In this document: piece after piece, positions 58,801 to 64,000 of the stretch
How the letters are laid out: every line of letters begins with the position of its first letter
Numbering within the stretch: position 1 is the first letter of the stretch
Assembly: GCF_001411555.2 (NCBI RefSeq)
Contig: NC_049909.1
Location: forward strand, 10,609,485 to 10,673,484
DNA: 64,000 bases
DNA from: Juglans regia
Lineage: Eukaryota > Streptophyta > Magnoliopsida > Fagales > Juglandaceae
Direction: 5' to 3'
The notes under the pieces: model-generated
What the model was told of the DNA's origin: nothing
Databases searched by the model: none
The model's input: only the letters and a program-made list of their open reading frames with translations
Translations under genes and position numbers: made by a program

Positions 58801-58989
58801 TTTCTATGGGTTCCTCATCAGATATTAATATATGTGTTTCCTTTCTACCTTACTTGATGTCAGGAAGGCTAAAGTGATTTTCTTTTGTCTCTCCTCTTGA
58901 AGACCCAAGTAAATACATTGTTAATAGGTACCATAGGAGTAAGATTTGATCCCTTGCATGACAAAATAGGCCTTTGAACTACATTAGGA
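55870..58989. other. Non-coding region with a GC-rich island
   Basis: AT-rich to 57250. Then a CT/CCA-rich island at 57290-58030 whose P/S/T-rich frames resemble the leader tracts inside LTRs D, G and I. Then AT-rich again. I found no matching LTR ends and no product. Confidence 0.45.
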
Positions 58990-60290
58990 AATGAACGATA
59001 CATTGTTGTTATTGATAATCAGTTTCGGTTGATGGTTCGTTGCCTTCAGGGAAGGTTCCCTTGTCAAAGAGTGCTTCGTATGTTTCGGTCTTGAAGAAAT
59101 TGGCAAGTATTCTAGCAGAAAATAGATCCCATAGTGAGAAGGATGTTAATGAGAGGAAATGGAAGGTTATTGGCAATGATGTTCAAAATGGTTAGCAATC
59201 TTCATCGTATGTTGACAAGTGGCATCATAAGGAGGAATGTGGGGTGGGCAGTTCACATTCTACGGTTATTTCGATGGTGGGAGAAGTTGAAGGGGTGTTG
59301 TGGGTTGCTAGATCAGAGTTATAAGGATTTGTGGAGAAGATTACATGTTTAATGTCGAAAATAAACACGGGCTTGAATTTGATCATGGGCTTGAGCGGGG
59401 GGAAGAATAGTCCATTTGTTTTAAACCCACCCTCATCTTTTGATAATGGTCTTAAGTTGACAAATGGATGTGGTAATGGGCTAGGCTCAAACAAAAAGGC
59501 TGGAGGCTAGATTTCAAGGCCCGTTTCCAAAACATGGCTGGTCAAACATGCTATCGGGTCCTCTTCCTCGTGCCCAAGTGCAAATACCTCTCAGATCCTG
59601 TGGTCATTTAGAGCATTTCTCTACTGTCATAGAACAGGCCACCGGCAACCATCCTGTTCCTGAGTTAGCTCCGATCTCCATCTCGAACATGGAAATATGT
59701 GGGGGAGGGGTCGTGGATACCTCTGTAGCCATGCAAAATGAGGTTTTTCTCGAGGTTCTCAAGGTGTTTCTAGCGTCCCCAACCAGACCAATGCTTCCAA
59801 GCAACCATTTTAGTATTTGGTGAAGCCGTATCTAACGATTTTGTGAGGGTGTCTCCTCAGTTGAATGTCAAGGAGAAATTATCTAAGGTTTTGTGCACCA
59901 CTGAGGATGAGGTTTTGGGCATTTCAGATGAGGGGTCTGTTAAAGAACTTGATTTATAGCTAGTATGTAGGGGGTTTAAAGTGGAGGCCTCACATAATGG
60001 ACTATAATATATGGGGGATGTTTCTCATCCGATTTGCTCTATGCCTCCAGTGTGTTCTTGGGCAAGAGCTCATTTTGATTGGGTGTTACAGAAGATGGAC
60101 GAAATCCGCGATTGCATAGGGATTTCATGCGAGAGCTTCGAAGAGCAATTTAAAGCTCTTCTTAATGCCATTGAAGTGGGTTGACCTTTCTTGGCTAGAT
60201 CCTGCTAAAAAAAAAAAGTGAGCTTAAGAGATTGGTTAGTTCTATCAATTATGATGCAAGGGAAGGTAGTGCTAGTAGAAGTAGGCAGTG
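58990..60290 (+). pseudogene. LINE (L1-type) ORF1 remnant
   Basis: Frame-broken coding remains: near 60075-60180 DWVLQKMDEIRDCIGISC and SFEEQFKALLNAIE, then SELKRLVSSINYDAREGSAS ending with a stop at about 60289. This is how plant L1 ORF1 proteins end, just before ORF2. Upstream, 59120-59900 has gly/asn-rich pieces (GLNLIMGLSGGK) in several frames with stops. ORF2 is absent, and the sequence changes to something unrelated after 60290. Confidence 0.55.
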
Positions 60291-60419
60291 AAATCCGTTA
60301 TCAGAAATATTATAAGAAGTTTGTGGGGTTGTTCTTATGTGGGATGGGCTTCTTTAGCTTCATGAGGTATTATTTTGATGTAGTTACCTTATAGTAGAGG
60401 TATCACAAGGTAAAAGATT

Positions 60420-61860
60420 GTCCCCTAAATTCTTCTTTGTCTAGGGCCCCGGTTGGGAGTTTCTGGTGGGCCAAGTGGGCTGCCGAGAGTTTTCCATACG
60501 GACAGATTGGGGAATAGTTCTAAAGGATAAGGTCGTGCATCCGATAGCCACCCCTTATGACTTAACGCGCCTTGTGATGGTGCAGGAATGGGTGCAGAAA
60601 CACCTTGACAACGTTCGTTCCGAGGTTCTCATTTCTGAAGAAAGTCTGGAAAATTCCCTACCTCCCTTGGGGCACCTTTCTTCTGGTGACAAGTCATTGG
60701 TTATGCGGCCACAGGTCGCTTTGCTCCGGAAGGGTTCCTCGGGCCTTCCTATTCCATATAAAGGGAAGAAATCTTGTAGGGAAAAAGTCCATGCCAAGGA
60801 CAAACCACTTCTTGAGGTTTAGGACCCCTTGGAGTAGGAAGTGGCTGCCTTCAAAGCTTGTCATCTGATTACCGAGGTGGCCCCTACACTGGTCACAACT
60901 GGCGGACAGGCTGGTAGTTTCCCCGCAGTGCCCCCTCCCGCAATGATTGGCGAGGCGCCTGGGGTTGAGGTTGACATGGGCAATCTCCTCGAGAGCATTT
61001 TTATGTCTTCCCCTCCCTTCGGGTGGGGGGGGAGGGCAACGTTCTTCTTCTTGGATTGGATCTCTCCCCCTTCCACATCTCGTTCGGCCCTCGGGAATCA
61101 CTCGCGTAAGGAGGCCAGTGAGGGAGGGAGAGCTTCCTCCTACCATCATGCGGATGTAGAAGGTTGCCTAGGAGGTTAGTCCTCTCCCATTGTTGAGATT
61201 CTCGAGAGTCTGATGTGTTCCATTGCAGATTCTTTGGTCCAAGCTGATGGCGGTCCGAGGATCCCGGTTGTCGACCCACTTACTCATGTGGCGCCTCTTG
61301 CAGGCGATGACTCCCTTTTGGATGCTACTATCAGCCCCTTCACAGGGCACCTAAGTGGGGACCCGATCTCTCCTTCTGAGGTTCTCGAAGAGCTCCCCGA
61401 ATTTGCCAATCTTGTGGAGGCCCTTCCTTCCTTGTCTCAACTGGCCATGGAAGGGAGCTGAGATGATGTTGTGGGGTGGGTTGTCGACTGTCAATCATCT
61501 TTCTTCCACAAGGTTTGATTGCTCATTTCCCTCGTTTCCCTCCTTTCTTTTGTCTCCATTCTTCCTACTTTCTTAGTATTGCTTTTGCATCATCAGGGCA
61601 TTTCTCAGCTTGCGAACTTTATTGTGGATGATAAGGAGGCGGCCGCTTTGGAGAGCTTAGACCGTGCTCGTAGTGACAAGGAAGAGAAAAAAAGGCTGAA
61701 ATTTGAGCTTAAGGAGATAAGGCAGGACTTGTCGAGCCAGCACAAGAGGCGGAAACAGTCGGAGCGTCTTCTTCGAAAGCACAACCAAAAGTGGGAGGAG
61801 AAAAAGACCTGAAAGGAGTAGCTCAATCAAAGTCTCCAGGCCAACCTCTCCAGAGAACAG
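60420..61860 (+). pseudogene. Unrecognised coding remnant with a coiled-coil end
   Basis: A frame at 60466-60822 (MGQVGCREFSIRTDWGIV... EWVQKHLDNVRSEVLISEE) and another at 61600-61812 (ESLDRARSDKEEKKRLKFEL, strongly charged, heptad-like) are separated by shifted frames with long open stretches. Base composition is higher in GC than in the flanks. It resembles the Gag-like proteins of large non-autonomous plant retroelements, but I cannot name a family, and a host gene fragment is possible. Confidence 0.4.
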
Positions 61861-62559
61861 GTGGAGAAAAAAAGTAGTAGCTGCGCATGAGCCTCCAGGG
61901 TGCCAACCTGGAGGTCCTAGTCGAAACGTCGTACTGGTGGCAGTCCTCGATCTATGTTGCACACGTAAAGTTGACTCCATCGGTTCTACAGTTATGTAGT
62001 AGTCGCTCATGGCCGCTGAGCCGGTCTCGGTAAGGTTTGTGGCCTCGAATCCCCCCAAGGACTTTTCTCTTATACTTGTTTACGTGGGGTAGATGGCACT
62101 GCAGGCGGTTCATTGGAATGTACGAACTTCCCGGTGTGAACTATTCTTTGTAGTTCAGTGGTTTCATGCGGCCTTATGATGTCACTTTTCCTTTGTAATT
62201 TGACTTCATGATGTAATTTTCCTTTTGTATTGTGGTAAATTTCATAAAGTGATTTTGTGTACCCAACTATGTACTTCTCATATATTGTGTCCAGCTTTCC
62301 CAACAGTGTTGCTCCTGCGTCTTGCTTACTGTACCATTTATGTATTTTCCTTTTTACGTTGTTTCCATGTTTTCCTTGTTGTATTTCTTCTCGCATTTCC
62401 CGCCACTCCCTTTTTGCAACCCTGCATTAAGTAATAAAGTAAGTATGTGTATCCGGTTGTACCTTCTTCGTATTTTCTTTTGCTTGCTGATGCTTTGCGC
62501 GGCTTCTTTTCTTGACACTTTACTCTTCTTTTACGTAGAGCTTTCTTTTTTCTGGTAGT

Positions 62560-63745
62560 CGTAAGACTCAAACCCGCACTCCATTGGGAGGGGTTGTGCT
62601 ACCTCAAGCTAGCCTTCCCCTTTTTGGTTCTCCAATGAGGTAACTTATTCGGGCTGACATTGAAGCAATCCACTCCTTCGCTGTGATAGGTGTAGTGGTA
62701 AGTTTTTTGGGTCGCCTCTTCGATGGAGCCTGCTCTCTTATGAGGGAGGGATAAGGTATTAAGGTCACCCTTAGGTCGACCTTCCCTTCTTGGTCCTGCA
62801 GGGAGATAGGTTGTTTAGGCAGTTTGTTACTGAACCCACTCCTGCTCGTTGACATCACAAGGAAGGGTAATACTTTGAGCCAGGCTGGTGCTAGACTCAC
62901 TCTTCACTCATAGTGGAGGTCGGAGTAAGTATTTGGGAGGGTTGTGTGCCTGTCCTGCTCTCCTCCAGGGAGGGATAAGGCCACCCTTGGGCCAACCTTT
63001 CCCTATAAGGCAACCTTAAGGCCCACCTTTCTTTATATGCCATCATGGGTAGTTTGTTACTGTACCCATTCCCGCCTGTTGACACTTATGAGGAAGGTAA
63101 AATTTCTTATGTCGGGTAGCTAAGGACTAACCTGCACTCCATCATGGGAGGGATAAGACAACCTTAAGGCCTACATTTCCTTATACGCCCTCGCGGGGAG
63201 GTAAGTTCTGGCGGCAGTTGGCCGACCACTCTTCGCCGTGATAGGAGTCGGGTTAATTTATTTGGGAGGGCTATGTGCCAGTCCCGCTCTCCTTTACGAG
63301 AGGGATAAGGCCACCCTTGGGCTGACCTTTCCCTATAGTGTCCCGAGAGGAGGTAAGTTTTCGGGCAGTCTGTTACTGAACCCGCTCCCGCTCATTGATA
63401 TCACAGGAAATGTAGGTTTTGGGTCAGGCTGGTGCTGATCCCACTCTTCTTTGCGACGAAGATTAGGGTAATGTATTCGGAAAGGTCATGTGCCGATCCC
63501 ACTCTCCTCTTTGGGAGGGATAAGGCCACCCTTTGGCCGATCTTTCCCTATAGTATCCAGCATGGACGTAAGTTTTCGGGCAGTTTGTTACAAAACCCGC
63601 ACTCGCCAGTTGACGTCTGCAAAGAAGGTAAGTTTTATTTTCGGGCCACCATTTGCTGACCCACTCTCCCTCACGAGACAGATAAGGCAACACTAGGGCC
63701 TACCTTTCCCTATGGTGACCCTGGGGGTGGTAAACTATTGATGAC
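62560..63745 (+). repeat. Degenerate tandem array, about six units of 150-230 bp
   Basis: The recurring core GGGAGGGATAAGGCCACCCT, then GGCC.ACCTTTCCCTAT and GGGAGGTAAG, appears at about 62742, 62968, 63148, 63298, 63517 and 63675. It is separated by CAGTTTGTTACTGAACCCGC-type spacers (62815, 63050, 63365, 63580). Units differ by substitutions and missing halves. Confidence 0.7.
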
Positions 63746-64000
63746 CTTGTCGCCGTGTGTCTTGTTAGCCCTTTTTGTTTTTATTTGTTGGTGTTGTACT
63801 TGTAAGGAAAGAGCATAGAGCTGATGTTCCGAATGGCCCTAAAAAGTTGTATTGTTAAGTAAAAAGAAATATACAAGTTCAGTGCAAAGTCATTACAAAA
63901 TTTAAAGGGCTCGGGTTCTCGCTCTGGGTAAGTAATTGTCCACCTTTTTCTTCACAGCCTCGTGCCACCCCTTCCCCCCTAGAAACTAGGCAAGGCAGAT
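63746..64000. other. Right edge, no gene seen
   Basis: AT-rich end of the repeat-bearing element or its flank. Nothing coding recognised; the element probably runs beyond the window. Confidence 0.4.

Noticed and set aside
62070..63696. Numerous 60-110 residue frames across the tandem array
   Set aside because: They repeat with the array units in changing frames, so they reflect the repeat and not a protein.

Overview
This window reads as nuclear DNA of a woody dicot, probably Fagales. It is AT-rich, with intron-containing genes and many LTR retrotransposons. A 203-bp MITE at 32660-32862 is of a kind I associate with walnut, hickory and oak genomes. The taxon is inferred; no species marker was read. 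There is no bacterial or organellar gene content, and no rRNA, tRNA or CRISPR.

The main result is one host gene on the minus strand, 5-formyltetrahydrofolate cyclo-ligase (5-FCL, folate metabolism). Its exons are scattered over 28.8 kb because retroelements sit in its introns. Exon 1 is at 28624-28960, exon 2 at 22894-23034, exon 3 at 3636-3782, exon 4 at 3397-3438, exon 5 at 3264-3309 and exon 6 near 149-191; the 3' end lies off the left edge. Reading phases agree at every junction. Intron 1 carries a 5.5-kb chromovirus (element E). Intron 2 carries a solo LTR (A-minus), a 0.65-0.69-kb duplication flanking a foreign LTR fragment (C), and a solo LTR (D) that itself holds a 9.6-kb chromovirus (element B). 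Intron 5 carries solo LTR A-plus. Solo LTR G sits about 570 bp upstream of the start codon. The exon 2 acceptor reads AA instead of AG, so the gene may be damaged.

From 32.4 to 37.9 kb there is mostly non-coding DNA with one intact single-exon germin-like protein gene (34556-35224, minus) and a LINE tail. From 37937 to 48052 lies a decayed full-length Athila-type element (H) with a 5-bp target duplication. Solo LTR I occupies 50483-53247. A non-autonomous DNA element at 54915-55869 has a second MITE nested in it. The right end holds a LINE ORF1 remnant (about 58990-60290) and an unrecognised repeat-rich element with a degenerate tandem array (60420 to about 63750).

No operon-like cooperation is expected. 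The relationships are nesting and interference: five solo LTRs and three full-length elements all show target-site duplications (one solo-LTR copy with a single substitution). Several insertions stop within 20-65 nt of 5-FCL splice acceptors. Most of the long LTRs share a 54-62-nt exon-like cassette bounded by splice signals. These are the least explained structures in the window.
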